Origin: Candidatus Dormiibacterota bacterium
GTDB taxonomy: Bacteria > Chloroflexota > Dormibacteria > Dormibacterales > Dormibacteraceae
NCBI GenBank assembly: GCA_955652675.1
Contig: CATPBP010000019.1
Coordinates: 17,513-81,512 of the forward strand
Reading direction: 5' to 3'
DNA length: 64,000 nt
The notes beneath the pieces were generated by a model. It was not told the DNA's origin, did not search any database, and was given only the letters and a program-made list of their open reading frames with translations. Position 1 is the first letter of the stretch; each line of letters starts with the position of its first letter. The translations under genes were made by a program, and so were the position numbers. Of this stretch, positions 6,723 through 15,190 are shown piece after piece.

Positions 6723-8291
6723 TCAGCCGGCGCCGAAGTCCGCCTCGCCGATGTGGGCGAAGTTCTCCTCGAACATCGCCTTCAGCCGCCGGGCCTGCCG
6801 CTCGTAAGCCGCCGGATCGGGCCAGGAGCCGCGGGGGTCCAGCACCTCGCTCGGCACCCCGGGGACCGTGACTGGCACGTGCACCCCGAAGACGGGGTCG
6901 GGCCGGGTCTCAACGTCTCGAAGACGGCCCTCCACCACCGCTCTGACAATCGCCCGGGTGTGGGCTATCGAGATCCTCTCCCCGACGCCGTAGGCGCCGC
7001 CGACCCAACCCGTGTTCAGCATCCAGACCTGCGCTCCGTGCCGCTTCACCCGGTCCTGGAGCATGGCGGCGTAGGTCTCAGCGGGCAGCACGAGGAATGG
7101 TGCCGCGAAACAGGTGCTGAAGGTGGGCTCCGGCTCGGTTACTCCCCGCTCGGTCCCGGCCACCTTGGCGGTGTAGCCGGAGAGGAAGAAGAAGCGCAGC
7201 TGCTCCTCGTCCAGGCGGGCCACCGCCGGCAGCACGCCGAATGCGTCCGCGGATAGGAAGAGCACGTTGCTCGGGTGGCCGCCACGGCCGCTCAGCTCGA
7301 CGTCCGGGATGAAGTCGATGGGATAGGCGGAACGCGTGTTCTCGGTAAGGCTCTCGTCGTCGAAATCGGGTATCCGGGTGTCGGCGTCGAAGGGGACGTT
7401 TTCCAGGATGGCTCCGAAACGGTTCGTGGCGGCGTAGATCTCCGGCTCCGCATCCCGCGAGATCCGGATGGTCTTCGCGTAGCAGCCCCCCTCGAAGTTG
7501 AAGATGCCGTCGTCGCTCCAGCCGTGCTCGTCGTCACCGATGAGCCGGCGGGTGGGGTCGGACGAGAGGGTGGTCTTGCCCGTTCCGGAGAGCCCGAAGA
7601 AAAGCGCCACGTTCCCGTCCTGGCCGATGTTCGCCGAGCAGTGCATCGGCATGGCGCCACGCTCCGGCATCAGGTAGTTGAGGGCCGTGAAGATCGACTT
7701 CTTGATCTCGCCCGCGTAACGCGTGCCGCCGATCAGCACCATGCGCCGGGCGAAGTTGACCAGGATGAAGGTCTCGGTCCGGGTGCCGTCCCGGTCTGGG
7801 TCGGCCTTGAGGTCCGGCAGGGAGATTACGGTGAAGTCGGGCTCGAAGTCCCTGCGCTGCTCGAGGCTGGGGCGGATGAAGAGGTTGTGGGCGAAGACGC
7901 TGTGCCACGCCAGTTGGGTGACCACACGGACGTTGAGCCGAAAGTTCGGGTCCGCGCATGCGAACAGGTCCTGGACGTAGACCTGGTGCTCGGAGATGTA
8001 TTGGACCATCTTCTGGAGCAGGCGGTCGAAGCTCTCCGGCGCTATCGGCTGGTTGCCGGGGAACCACCAGATCTTGTCTGCGGAACTGGGCTCCTCGACG
8101 AAGAACTTGTCCTTAGGCGAGCGGCCGGTGTGCCTTCCGGTCTCGGCCGTGAGGGCCCCAGAGGCCACGAGCGAGGCCTCGCCATTGCGGATCGCGTGCT
8201 CGTAAAGGTCCGCCGGCGACAGGTTGTGCCAGCTTCGGACTCGGGCCGGGACACCCACGTGATCGAGTACCGCGCGCTCTTCGAGCTGCAT
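6723..8291 (-). CDS. pckA: Phosphoenolpyruvate carboxykinase (ATP)
   Basis: A 522-residue ATP-type PEP carboxykinase converting oxaloacetate and ATP to PEP, ADP and CO2, the first committed step of gluconeogenesis. Visible are the substrate loop TGRSPKDKF, the kinase-1a Walker motif GLSGTGKTTL (about residues 232-241), the metal-binding GDDEHGW and the C-terminal adenine-binding region NTGWVGGAYG. Length and motif order are standard. The ATG is preceded by a palindrome containing a possible -10 box. The gene is single, flanked by a ~105-base gap on one side and a GC-rich repeat on the other. Confidence 0.97.
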   Translation of the reverse strand: MQLEERAVLDHVGVPARVRSWHNLSPADLYEHAIRNGEASLVASGALTAETGRHTGRSPKDKFFVEEPSSADKIWWFPGNQPIAPESFDRLLQKMVQYISEHQVYVQDLFACADPNFRLNVRVVTQLAWHSVFAHNLFIRPSLEQRRDFEPDFTVISLPDLKADPDRDGTRTETFILVNFARRMVLIGGTRYAGEIKKSIFTALNYLMPERGAMPMHCSANIGQDGNVALFFGLSGTGKTTLSSDPTRRLIGDDEHGWSDDGIFNFEGGCYAKTIRISRDAEPEIYAATNRFGAILENVPFDADTRIPDFDDESLTENTRSAYPIDFIPDVELSGRGGHPSNVLFLSADAFGVLPAVARLDEEQLRFFFLSGYTAKVAGTERGVTEPEPTFSTCFAAPFLVLPAETYAAMLQDRVKRHGAQVWMLNTGWVGGAYGVGERISIAHTRAIVRAVVEGRLRDVETRPDPVFGVHVPVTVPGVPSEVLDPRGSWPDPAAYERQARRLKAMFEENFAHIGEADFGAG

Positions 8292-8295
8292 GCCT

Positions 8296-8311
8296 CTTAA
8301 CAGATATTAAG
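8296..8311. promoter_or_regulatory. CTTAA-N6-TTAAG inverted repeat over the pckA promoter
   Basis: The sequence CTTAACAGATATTAAG lies just upstream of the pckA ATG. It contains TAATAT on the minus strand (8309-8304), a plausible -10 box 12 bases before the start codon. An inverted repeat exactly on the -10 box is a usual place for a repressor to act; which protein would bind is unknown. Confidence 0.4.
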
Positions 8312-8321
8312 GCCTGCTATC

Positions 8322-8345
8322 TCCCTCCCCCTGCGGGGAGGGGGA
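8322..8345. repeat. GC-rich palindrome, copy of a dispersed family
   Basis: CCCTCCCC and GGGGAGGG separated by four bases (ctgc), a perfect 8-bp stem, between pckA and the HtrA gene. The same arms recur at several other gene ends in this window. Here it could also end transcription of the HtrA gene or shield its neighbour's 5' end. Confidence 0.6.
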
Positions 8346-8352
8346 TGATCTG

Positions 8353-9795
8353 TTAGGCGGTGGGGCCGGTCATCAGGGTCACGTTGGCGGAGTGGGTGCC
8401 GCTCTGGTCGACCCAGGTGACCTTGATCTGGTCTCCCGGCTTGTGGCTCTGGATGGCGGGGCCCAGCGAATTGGCAGAGCCGATCTGGGTGCCGTTGATG
8501 GCCGTGATGACCGAGTTCGGCGAGATGCCGACGCCTTCTGCCGGCGAGCCGGCCACCACCGTCGCGACCAGGGCTCCCGAGGCTCCGTTGAGCCCCAACT
8601 GGGCGGCCGCCGCCGGGGTCAGGTCGTTCACGCTGACGCCGAGATAGCCGGCTTGCCCGATGATGATCGTCGAGCTTGCTTGGCCCGCCCTTACCTGGTT
8701 GACGACGTCGAGCGCGGCGTTGGACGGGATCGCGTAGCCCACGGTGGAGGTAGTCTGCCGGCGGCCCTGGGACTCCCCGGCGGTGATCATCCCCACGACC
8801 TGGCCGGCCGAGTTCACCAGCGGGCCGCCTGAGTCGCCCGGGCTGATCGGCGCGTCGCTCTGAATCAGGCCCGTCAGCTGCTCCGCGTTGCGGCCACCGG
8901 TACTCGCCGTGATGTTCTGGTCCAGCGCTGTGACGCTGCCCTGCGTTGCCGCGGGCGTACCGCCCTGGCCCAGCGCATTCCCGATCGCAACCACCGCCTG
9001 GCCCACCGTCACGCTGGAGGAATCCGCGAGGGTTGCCGTAGGCAGCCCTGATACTCCCTCGATCTGAATCAGCGCCACGTCAGCCGAAGGACCCACCCCG
9101 ATGACCTTGGCGTTGTAGGTGCCCGAGCGCCCCTGGATGGTCACCTTGATGCTGCTCGATCCCTGCACCACGTGGTGGTTCGTCAGGACCTGACCTGACG
9201 GGGTCAGGATGATGCCGGTCCCAGCCGCCTGCGCGGTGCGCCCGTTGGAGCCGGTGACCACCGTGTTGATGTCCACCACCGCCGGGTCGACCTTCTTGGC
9301 GATCGCCTGGACGTCGAGCGTCTGACTGCTGCCGCCGTTCGGTGTGGTCGTCTGAGGAGCTGTCTGGGGGACCGTCTGGATCGGGCTCTGCGCCGCGGTG
9401 TGAGACCCGACGAAGGCCCTGCCCACCCCCACGCCTACGCCAACACCGACTCCCAGGTTGAGCAGGGCCAGCACCGCAACCAGGGCCGTGAGGCCCATCC
9501 GCCGGCGGTTCGGACCGGGGCGGCCTGGTGCCGGTCCGCCGGGCGGCTGCTCCCAGCCTCCGCCAGCTGGCGGCGTTTGGCTGCCGCCGCCCGGGGGAGA
9601 CGTCCACCCAGTGCTTGGGGGAGGAGTCCAGCCGCCACCCGAAGGCGGCTGCCAGCCTCCCGCCGGCGGCGGCGTGCCACTACCTGGAGGGGGAGTCCAG
9701 CCGCCTCCCGCTGGAGGGTGGGGCAGGCCTCCACCCGATGCCTCTCGCGACGTTCGGGATCCCGATTCCAGCTTTTCCATACTGTTTAGACTCAT
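8353..9795 (-). CDS. HtrA/DegP-type serine protease with PDZ domain
   Basis: A 480-residue membrane-anchored envelope protease. The N-terminal ~125 residues are a low-complexity cytoplasmic Gly/Pro/Trp region with repeated PPxGGGW units. One membrane helix follows (TALVAVLALLNLGVGVGVGV), then a trypsin-like domain with catalytic H in TNHHVV (~207), D in SADVALI (~239) and S in PGDSGGPL (~319), and a PDZ domain at ~375-470 (GYLGVSV, VVAGSPAEG). It probably degrades or senses misfolded proteins outside the membrane. The first ATG or the in-frame ATG at codon 6 (behind a TATGAG box) could be the start. No regulator is adjacent. Confidence 0.93.
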   Translation of the reverse strand: MSLNSMEKLESGSRTSREASGGGLPHPPAGGGWTPPPGSGTPPPAGGWQPPSGGGWTPPPSTGWTSPPGGGSQTPPAGGGWEQPPGGPAPGRPGPNRRRMGLTALVAVLALLNLGVGVGVGVGVGRAFVGSHTAAQSPIQTVPQTAPQTTTPNGGSSQTLDVQAIAKKVDPAVVDINTVVTGSNGRTAQAAGTGIILTPSGQVLTNHHVVQGSSSIKVTIQGRSGTYNAKVIGVGPSADVALIQIEGVSGLPTATLADSSSVTVGQAVVAIGNALGQGGTPAATQGSVTALDQNITASTGGRNAEQLTGLIQSDAPISPGDSGGPLVNSAGQVVGMITAGESQGRRQTTSTVGYAIPSNAALDVVNQVRAGQASSTIIIGQAGYLGVSVNDLTPAAAAQLGLNGASGALVATVVAGSPAEGVGISPNSVITAINGTQIGSANSLGPAIQSHKPGDQIKVTWVDQSGTHSANVTLMTGPTA

Positions 9796-9896
9796 ACTGC
9801 TCGGCCTTCCTGAGAAAGAGCTCAGAGGTAACTCAGAGCACAGTCAGAGGCCGCGGCCTGCTTTTCCTCACTTCCAGTATCCGGCGGCGCCCGGCT

Positions 9897-11414
9897 TCAG
9901 CGCCGGATCGGCGTGATCATCTGGTCCACCGGCGCGTAGTCGTCGGTGAGGATCGGCGCTCCTGAGGCGAATCGGTTGAAGTCAGGGCCGGACGCCACCT
10001 CGAGGGAGGATCCGCGCTGGCCGAGCCGGTCCGCCACCGCGGCGATGGGAAGCGGCGCGGCCGATGCCAGGACGACGTAGTTGCCGCCGGTCGTCCCCTG
10101 AACGGACGTGGCCTCGGCAACCACCGCCACCTGGGGGAACACGGCAGCGATCGTCGCCGCCTCGGCGTGCACGAAGCGGTTGGGCGGGAAGTCGATGACG
10201 TTGACCGCATAGATGCCGTCCGGCCGGAGCACCCTGGCTATCTCACGCACCTCCTCTCGAGTCGTCAGCTGCCAGGGAACGGCGAGGCCGCCGAAAGCAT
10301 CGCCGACAACCAGGTCTCGACCGTTCGAGGGCTCCTCCGTCAGACCCACCCGGCCGTCGACCAGGTCGATCCGAAGCCCTGGCAGGTCGCGGAGGCCGAG
10401 CTGAGCCCGGTCCAGGCGCAGGATGCCTGGGTCGACCTCGAGTACACGGCTCTGGGTGCCAGGCCGGGTGGCCGCGAGGTACCTCGGCATGGTGAGACCG
10501 CCGGCACCCAGGTGGAGAACCCGCAGGGGCTGGCCGGCCGGGCGCACCACGTCGGCGACCGAGCCGATCGCCTGGATGTAGGGAAACTGGAGGTAAGTCG
10601 GGTCGCTGAGGTCCACATAGGAATGGACCAGGGTGTCGAGCACGAGCAGCCGGCCGGTGGTCCTGGCCGGGTCCTGGACCACCCGGGCGCAGTGGTAGGC
10701 GGTCTCGATGCCGCATGGAGAAGGCGTGAAGGGCGGCAGGAGGAGGCCTAGCAGGCCCAGGACCACGAGCGTGGCCGGCGGCCGCCGCCAGCCTCCTGGC
10801 GTCAGGCCGAGCACCAGACCGACCACCACCGCAGCACCGCCCACCGCCAGGAAGATCAGGCTCGTCGGCACGGCCGCCAGGAGCACGAAGCCGGTCAGGA
10901 AGGTGGCCAGGATTGCGCCCAGGGTCCCTATCCCCGACAGCCTGCCCACCACGGTGCCGGTCCGGTGCAGGTCGCGCAGCTGCAGCTTGACCACCATCGG
11001 CGGCACCGCGGCGAGGAACACGCAGGGGGCGAAGACCGCGATGAAGGCGAGGAGGGTCACCGTCACCGGGTCGCTGCTGGCCAGGATCGGGCCCGCGAGC
11101 CTGACCAGAGGCAGCGTGAGGCAGGTCACCAGCCCCGCCACGACCAGGTTGGGCGCGATCAGGCGCCTCGGTCCCGCCAGGTCGGCGAGCCGGCCGCCAG
11201 TCCAGGCACCGAGGGCGATGGCGGCCAGCGCCACGCCGATCACGGCGCTGCTGGTCTGGAGGGTGACACCGACGTAGGGCGCCACCAGCCGCAGGGCCAC
11301 CACCTCGATGACGAGCACGGCGCCGCTCGCGAAGAAGACCAGGGCGGCGGCCAGCCGCGGGTGCAGGGAGGGCTCGGCTGCCGGGGCGCCAGGCGGCCCG
11401 TCGCTGGTTGTCAT
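9897..11414 (-). CDS. Fused membrane transporter / spermidine-synthase-like protein
   Basis: A 505-residue protein of the fused MFS/SpeE type. Residues ~20-235 form about seven to eight membrane helices (for example VFFASGAVLVIEVVALRLV and LATFLTGFVLLA). Residues ~285-490 are a Rossmann domain like polyamine aminopropyltransferase: HLGAGGLTMPRYL, VLEVDPG, VVGDAFGG, IYAVNVIDFP. Whether such proteins make or move polyamines is not settled. Start ATG with a GAGGAGG ribosome site (minus strand), so this gene uses a leader, unlike many neighbours. It stands alone between a protease gene and a glycoside hydrolase gene. Confidence 0.87.
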   Translation of the reverse strand: MTTSDGPPGAPAAEPSLHPRLAAALVFFASGAVLVIEVVALRLVAPYVGVTLQTSSAVIGVALAAIALGAWTGGRLADLAGPRRLIAPNLVVAGLVTCLTLPLVRLAGPILASSDPVTVTLLAFIAVFAPCVFLAAVPPMVVKLQLRDLHRTGTVVGRLSGIGTLGAILATFLTGFVLLAAVPTSLIFLAVGGAAVVVGLVLGLTPGGWRRPPATLVVLGLLGLLLPPFTPSPCGIETAYHCARVVQDPARTTGRLLVLDTLVHSYVDLSDPTYLQFPYIQAIGSVADVVRPAGQPLRVLHLGAGGLTMPRYLAATRPGTQSRVLEVDPGILRLDRAQLGLRDLPGLRIDLVDGRVGLTEEPSNGRDLVVGDAFGGLAVPWQLTTREEVREIARVLRPDGIYAVNVIDFPPNRFVHAEAATIAAVFPQVAVVAEATSVQGTTGGNYVVLASAAPLPIAAVADRLGQRGSSLEVASGPDFNRFASGAPILTDDYAPVDQMITPIRR

Positions 11415-11486
11415 CTAGTCCTCCTCGTTGCCTCCCCGAACATAGCCAGAGATCAAGCGTTCGCTGCGAACACCCCCTCGCCGGCA

Positions 11487-11503
11487 CTCCCCGCAGGGGG
11501 GAG
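11487..11503. repeat. GC-rich palindrome, copy of the dispersed family
   Basis: CTCCCC-gca-GGGGGGAG, preceded by CCCCCTCG, in the gap between the fused transporter gene and the glycoside hydrolase gene, just beyond the stop codon of the latter. It could serve as its terminator, though no T-tract follows on the minus strand. Confidence 0.55.
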
Positions 11504-11509
11504 GCAATG

Positions 11510-12487
11510 TCACTGGCTGGCGCTGGCCAGGACGCCTTTGGCGGCGTCGAGCCATCGGTTGTCGCCGGCGTCCGCGCGCCAGAGCCAGTACTCGCAGCCC
11601 CAGAGCAGGATCGTCTGAAATCCGGCTGCAGCCAGGCGCGAGTACATGTCCTGTATCGCCGGAGGATCGAGGCTCTTGGGGTCGGCGTAAGTGTCCTTGG
11701 ACGGTTCCCAGGGCTCCGCCTGGCACTCGATCACCCACGCTTCCTTGCCGGCCGCGGTCGCCGTCGCCAGCCAGCGACCGGCGGAATCCGCCCAGTCCGA
11801 AGCCGCGTGATGAACCACCTCGTGACCGAACATGTTCACGCCGATGGCGGTGTAGAGGTCCAGCCCGAGGACGTCCGATCCGCCCAGCAGATCCAGCGCC
11901 TCCTGCTCTGGAGGCGTCTCACCCACGCCCAGCGGGTTGCGGTGCGGACGGGAGAGCCAGTCCTGGACCAGGTCGAAGTGCCCGAAGGTGTTCACAACGA
12001 TCGGCCTCTGGTCCAGCTGCCTGACCGCCGCGATCTCGTCTCTGACCGTGCCCGGATCGATCCACCACTTGAGCGGGCCCGAGGAATTGAAAGGCTCATT
12101 CTCAACCTGCCACGCAGCCAGGGTCGGGTGGTCCTTGTAGCGGGAGACCGTCTCGGTGACAAACTCGACAACTGCCTGGTGGAGCCTGGGATCGGCGCTC
12201 ACGCACTCCCCGCTGCCGATGCCGGCTGGCACCAGGTCAGGCGGGATGTAGAACTCCGGCCACTGGATGCCCTTCATCCCGACGGTGAGCAGGATCGGCT
12301 GGTCGGCGGCCCGCGCTCGATCGAGCAGCCAGTCGAGCTCGTCATACCCGTGCGCGCGAATCTCGTCCCAGTAGGCCGAGAGCCTGATCAGGCCCAGCCC
12401 TAACTGCAGCACCCGCCCGAAGCTGTCTCGTGGATCGAGGCCGAGAAAGGATGCCCGGTGTTCGCTGAAGCTCGACCCCACGCGCAT
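11510..12487 (-). CDS. Glycoside hydrolase, clan GH-A (cellulase/GH5-like)
   Basis: A ~325-residue (beta/alpha)8-barrel hydrolase. The proton donor is visible in AAWQVENEPFN (NEP motif) and the nucleophile region in AWVIECQAEPW, both standard for clan GH-A. Other barrel strands are LIRLSAYWDEI, VLGLDLYTAIG and TILLWGCEYWLWR. There is no signal peptide from the chosen ATG (MRVGSSFSEHR), so it may act inside the cell or use an unseen route. The open frame extends further upstream but then runs over the divergent gene and reads unlike protein, so I cut it at this ATG. The substrate is unknown. Confidence 0.82.
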   Translation of the reverse strand: MRVGSSFSEHRASFLGLDPRDSFGRVLQLGLGLIRLSAYWDEIRAHGYDELDWLLDRARAADQPILLTVGMKGIQWPEFYIPPDLVPAGIGSGECVSADPRLHQAVVEFVTETVSRYKDHPTLAAWQVENEPFNSSGPLKWWIDPGTVRDEIAAVRQLDQRPIVVNTFGHFDLVQDWLSRPHRNPLGVGETPPEQEALDLLGGSDVLGLDLYTAIGVNMFGHEVVHHAASDWADSAGRWLATATAAGKEAWVIECQAEPWEPSKDTYADPKSLDPPAIQDMYSRLAAAGFQTILLWGCEYWLWRADAGDNRWLDAAKGVLASASQ

Positions 12488-12575
12488 GCAAGCGCAATCA
12501 TGGCGTGGATGCCCCAGTGGAGGCCACCGCTGTTGCCTGTAATCACTCGCTGGCTGCCGCTGGTAGGTTCTGCTG

Positions 12576-13058
12576 GTGACATCCGCCCCAGGGGCGCGGC
12601 GGCTGCCGATGTGGACGTGTCCGATCTGTGGGCGGACCTTCGCCAACCGGAACCAGTCACATACCTGCCGCCCGGTCGGCGACCTGGAGCGGCACTTCCA
12701 GCGCGGCGAGCCGGCGGTTCGCGCCACCTTCGACCGCCTGCTCGAGATCGTTGCCGCGCTCGGCCCGGTGACGGTGCTGCCGGAGAAGACCCGCATCGCC
12801 CTCCACGTGCGGATGAGCTTCGCCGCGCTGATCCCCCGCCGGCGATGGCTTGACGGCCACGTCGTGCTGGCGCGACGGCTGGACAGTCCGCGCTTCCGGC
12901 GCATCGAGACCTACTCTCCACAGAACGTGCTCCACGCCTTCCGTCTCACCTCGCCGGCGGAGGTGGACGACGAGGTGGCGGCGTGGTTCGCCGAGGCCTA
13001 CGCAGTCGGCGAGCAGCGGCACCTAGAGCGCAGAGCGCCCAGGTCGTCGGAAGGCTGA
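12576..13058 (+). CDS. DUF5655-type protein with N-terminal zinc ribbon
   Basis: A 160-residue protein. After a short leader comes MWTCPICGRTFANRNQSHTC, a zinc-finger-like C-x2-C...H-x-C unit, followed by a domain typical of DUF5655: HFQRGEPAVRATFDRL, TRIALHVRMSFAAL and HAFRLTSPAEVDDEV. Its biochemical role is not known. GTG 12576 lies 6 bases after a TAGGTT box and is the likely leaderless start; an alternative ATG at 12609 begins directly at the zinc ribbon. It is divergent from the glycoside hydrolase gene and converges on the WYL regulator gene. Confidence 0.75.
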   Translation: MTSAPGARRLPMWTCPICGRTFANRNQSHTCRPVGDLERHFQRGEPAVRATFDRLLEIVAALGPVTVLPEKTRIALHVRMSFAALIPRRRWLDGHVVLARRLDSPRFRRIETYSPQNVLHAFRLTSPAEVDDEVAAWFAEAYAVGEQRHLERRAPRSSEG

Positions 13059-13083
13059 GGGGTTCCCGGGGCTGCCTGCCGGG

Positions 13084-14064
13084 CTAGCCGGCCGGCTCGG
13101 CGTAGAGCTCCAGAACCCGTCTCGCCGTCTCCGCAAACATCTGGCGGAGGCTCACCGGGGAGAGGACTTCCACATCCGCGCCGAAGCCGAGCAGCGCGCC
13201 CTGGGCGGCGCCCTCGGCCACGAAGGGTATGCGAAGGACGTGCCAGCCGGAGGCGTCCGGAGCCGGCTCCCGCTCGGCCGGACCTGAGACCTGGGAGGCT
13301 ATGAACCGCAGCAGCATCTCCGCCCGCTCGGGCCGGACGCGCAGGCGGACGCCAACGCCCGGCCCGCGGTCCTCGGCGCGCTGCCGAAGCCGCCGCCAGA
13401 GCGCGTCCAGGTCGAGGCGGGCCGGACGCTCCGACGGCAGCTCCAGGATGGCGGCCTCTTCGATGCGAGAGACGCGGTAGAGCCTGGGTTCCGAGCCGAT
13501 GGCGGCGATCAAGTACCAGACGCCTGCCTTGGCCACGACGCCCCAGGGGTGGACGACCTGCTCCCGCGCGACGCTCTGCCCGGACGCCCGGTATCCGATC
13601 CGGAGCTGCCGATCGTTCCAGAGCGCCTCCTGCACGATGGGCAGCCGAGCCGTCTCGTCGGCGAGTCGGTGCCAGCCGCGCGGGTCGACCACGACCCGCT
13701 CCTGGGCGTGGAGCGCATCCGGCCGGCGCGGCTCCGGAAGGGCCGCCATGACCTTGCGCAGCGCCGCCTGCAGATCACGCTCGAGGCCGAGCTCGCTCAG
13801 GGTTCCCCGACCGGCGAAGACGAACAGCGCTCGCGCCTCGGCTGGGGTCAGGCCGCTCACGTCGGTCCGGTAGCCCGGCAGCAGGGCTATGCCCCCGTGC
13901 CGCCCTCGCTCGGCGTAGACCGGGACGCCGGCGGCACTCAGCGCGTCCAGGTCTCTGAGGATGGTCCGCTCCGAGACCTCCAGGCGACTCGCCAACTGCC
14001 CTGCCGTAAGACGGGCGTGGGCCTGAAGGAGGAGCAGTATCGAGAGCAGCCGGTCGGATCTCAT
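13084..14064 (-). CDS. WYL-domain transcriptional regulator (YafY/DeoR-type HTH)
   Basis: About 326 residues. An N-terminal winged helix-turn-helix (RLLSILLLLQAHARLTAG, then LEVSERTILRDLDALSAAG) is followed by a WYL domain (residues ~135-225, with KAGVWYLIA) and a WCX-like C-terminus. WYL regulators often sense nucleic-acid or small-molecule ligands and frequently control DNA-repair or defence genes. The ATG at codon 27 of the longest frame is used because upstream residues overlap the operator and it has a purine-rich GAGAAAG site. It is divergent from the AlkA gene over a palindrome, its likely operator. Confidence 0.88.
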   Translation of the reverse strand: MRSDRLLSILLLLQAHARLTAGQLASRLEVSERTILRDLDALSAAGVPVYAERGRHGGIALLPGYRTDVSGLTPAEARALFVFAGRGTLSELGLERDLQAALRKVMAALPEPRRPDALHAQERVVVDPRGWHRLADETARLPIVQEALWNDRQLRIGYRASGQSVAREQVVHPWGVVAKAGVWYLIAAIGSEPRLYRVSRIEEAAILELPSERPARLDLDALWRRLRQRAEDRGPGVGVRLRVRPERAEMLLRFIASQVSGPAEREPAPDASGWHVLRIPFVAEGAAQGALLGFGADVEVLSPVSLRQMFAETARRVLELYAEPAG

Positions 14065-14085
14065 CGCTTTCTCAGATTGCCACAC

Positions 14086-14110
14086 AAATATGACGATAGA
14101 TGTCGTATTT
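14086..14110. promoter_or_regulatory. Palindromic operator between WYL regulator and AlkA genes
   Basis: AAATA-t-GAC-N7-GTC-g-TATTT, arms matching at eight of nine positions each, centred at 14098 between the two divergent start codons. It is strikingly AT-rich against its surroundings. Position and symmetry fit a dimeric regulator, most simply the adjacent WYL protein controlling both itself and the AlkA gene. Confidence 0.75.
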
Positions 14111-14162
14111 AGCCTCCATCCTGAGGCACATGAAAGCGACACTCAACGCTCGGAGGAGCACC

Positions 14163-15089
14163 ATGCAGCACGAGATCCGGATCGAGCCGCGCGGACCCTT
14201 TTCCTGGGAGTCGGCACTGGATGTGCTGGGTAACTTCCCGCCGACACGTCACCAGGGGCGCAGCGCGTCCAACGCCGTCCCACTCACGTTTCCGCTGGAT
14301 GGAAGCTTCAGGCCGGTGGGCACCGCGCTTCGCTTCGAGGAAGGCGTCCTGCGCGGGGAGGTGGCCGGCACGGACGACCTCGAGGCTGTCGAGCGCCAGG
14401 TGGCTCGCATCTTCTCGCTGGATCACGACGGGTCGAACTACCCAGCGGTGGGCGAACGCGACCCCGCCATCGGCCGCCTCATGTCGGCGCTGCCCGGACT
14501 CCGGCCCGTCTGCTTCACCTCGCCCTACGAGACGGCCGCCTGGGGAGTGATCTCCCAGCGGATCAGCATGCGGCAGGCCGCTGTCCTCAAAGACCGCCTG
14601 ATCGCCGACCTCGGCCACGCGCTGCGGGTCGGTGATGCCGACGTGCGCTGCTTCCCCGCCCCCCAGAGGCTTCTTCAGCTCGAGGGGGTTGCCGGGCTCA
14701 GCCAGGAGAAGGTCGGCCGCCTGCGCGGGGTTGCGAAAGCGGCGCTGGAGGGGTTGCTCGACGCCGAACGGCTTCGGGCCCTGGGACACGAGGCTGGACC
14801 CGCCTCGGTGCTCGCCATCCCCGGTATCGGGCCCTTCTGGTCACAGGGCATCTACCTCCGGGGCTGCGGGATCGTCGACGTCTTCCCCAAGGAACCGCTC
14901 TCGATAGCGGCCCTGGGCGAGGTTCACGGCCTCGGCGACCACCCCGACCCGGCGACAGTTGAGCGGCTGACGGAGCCCTACCGCCCCTTCCGGATGTGGG
15001 TGAGCTTCCTGCTGCGGGTGTCGGTCAACCGGGGGCTGGTGCCCGGCGTCGCCGGGAGGGAGGGAGCCATCCGCCGGGCGGCTCGGTAG
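14163..15089 (+). CDS. alkA: DNA-3-methyladenine glycosylase II (AlkA-like)
   Basis: About 308 residues. The HhH-GPD glycosylase removes alkylated bases from DNA. The helix-hairpin-helix (LAIPGIGPFWSQGIYL) is followed by the catalytic aspartate D239 in GIVDVFPKE. The N-terminal ~100 residues form the AlkA-type beta domain (HEIRIEPRGPFSW). The start is ATG 14163, 5 bases behind GGAGGAG; upstream in-frame codons lie in the regulatory region. With the divergent WYL regulator and its palindrome, this looks like a regulated alkylation-repair unit, although it lacks the methylated-cysteine Ada domain. Confidence 0.88.
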   Translation: MQHEIRIEPRGPFSWESALDVLGNFPPTRHQGRSASNAVPLTFPLDGSFRPVGTALRFEEGVLRGEVAGTDDLEAVERQVARIFSLDHDGSNYPAVGERDPAIGRLMSALPGLRPVCFTSPYETAAWGVISQRISMRQAAVLKDRLIADLGHALRVGDADVRCFPAPQRLLQLEGVAGLSQEKVGRLRGVAKAALEGLLDAERLRALGHEAGPASVLAIPGIGPFWSQGIYLRGCGIVDVFPKEPLSIAALGEVHGLGDHPDPATVERLTEPYRPFRMWVSFLLRVSVNRGLVPGVAGREGAIRRAAR

Positions 15090-15147
15090 GGCGGCAGTAT
15101 CGCCGGGTGCCGGGGAGCACGGTCGCCGAACTCTTGATCTCGGAGGA

Positions 15148-15181
15148 CCCCTCCCCCAGCAAGGTCCCAGCAAGGGGAGGG
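15148..15181. repeat. GC-rich inverted repeat, copy of the dispersed family
   Basis: CCCCTCCCCC and GGGGAGGG with a 16-base loop, lying between the convergent AlkA and VWA genes, 10 bases from the VWA stop codon. It probably acts as the shared 3'-end structure. Confidence 0.55.
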
Positions 15182-15190
15182 AATGAGCTA

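Noticed and set aside
7330..7341. A second GAAC-N4-GTTC sequence (GAACGCGTGTTC) resembling an SOS box
   Set aside because: It lies in the middle of the pckA coding region, far from any promoter, and its centre does not fit the RNRY part of the consensus.
12488..12904. N-terminal extension of the glycoside hydrolase frame by 139 codons
   Set aside because: The extension is Arg/Ser-rich shadow sequence antisense to the DUF5655 gene; the domain begins cleanly at ATG 12487.
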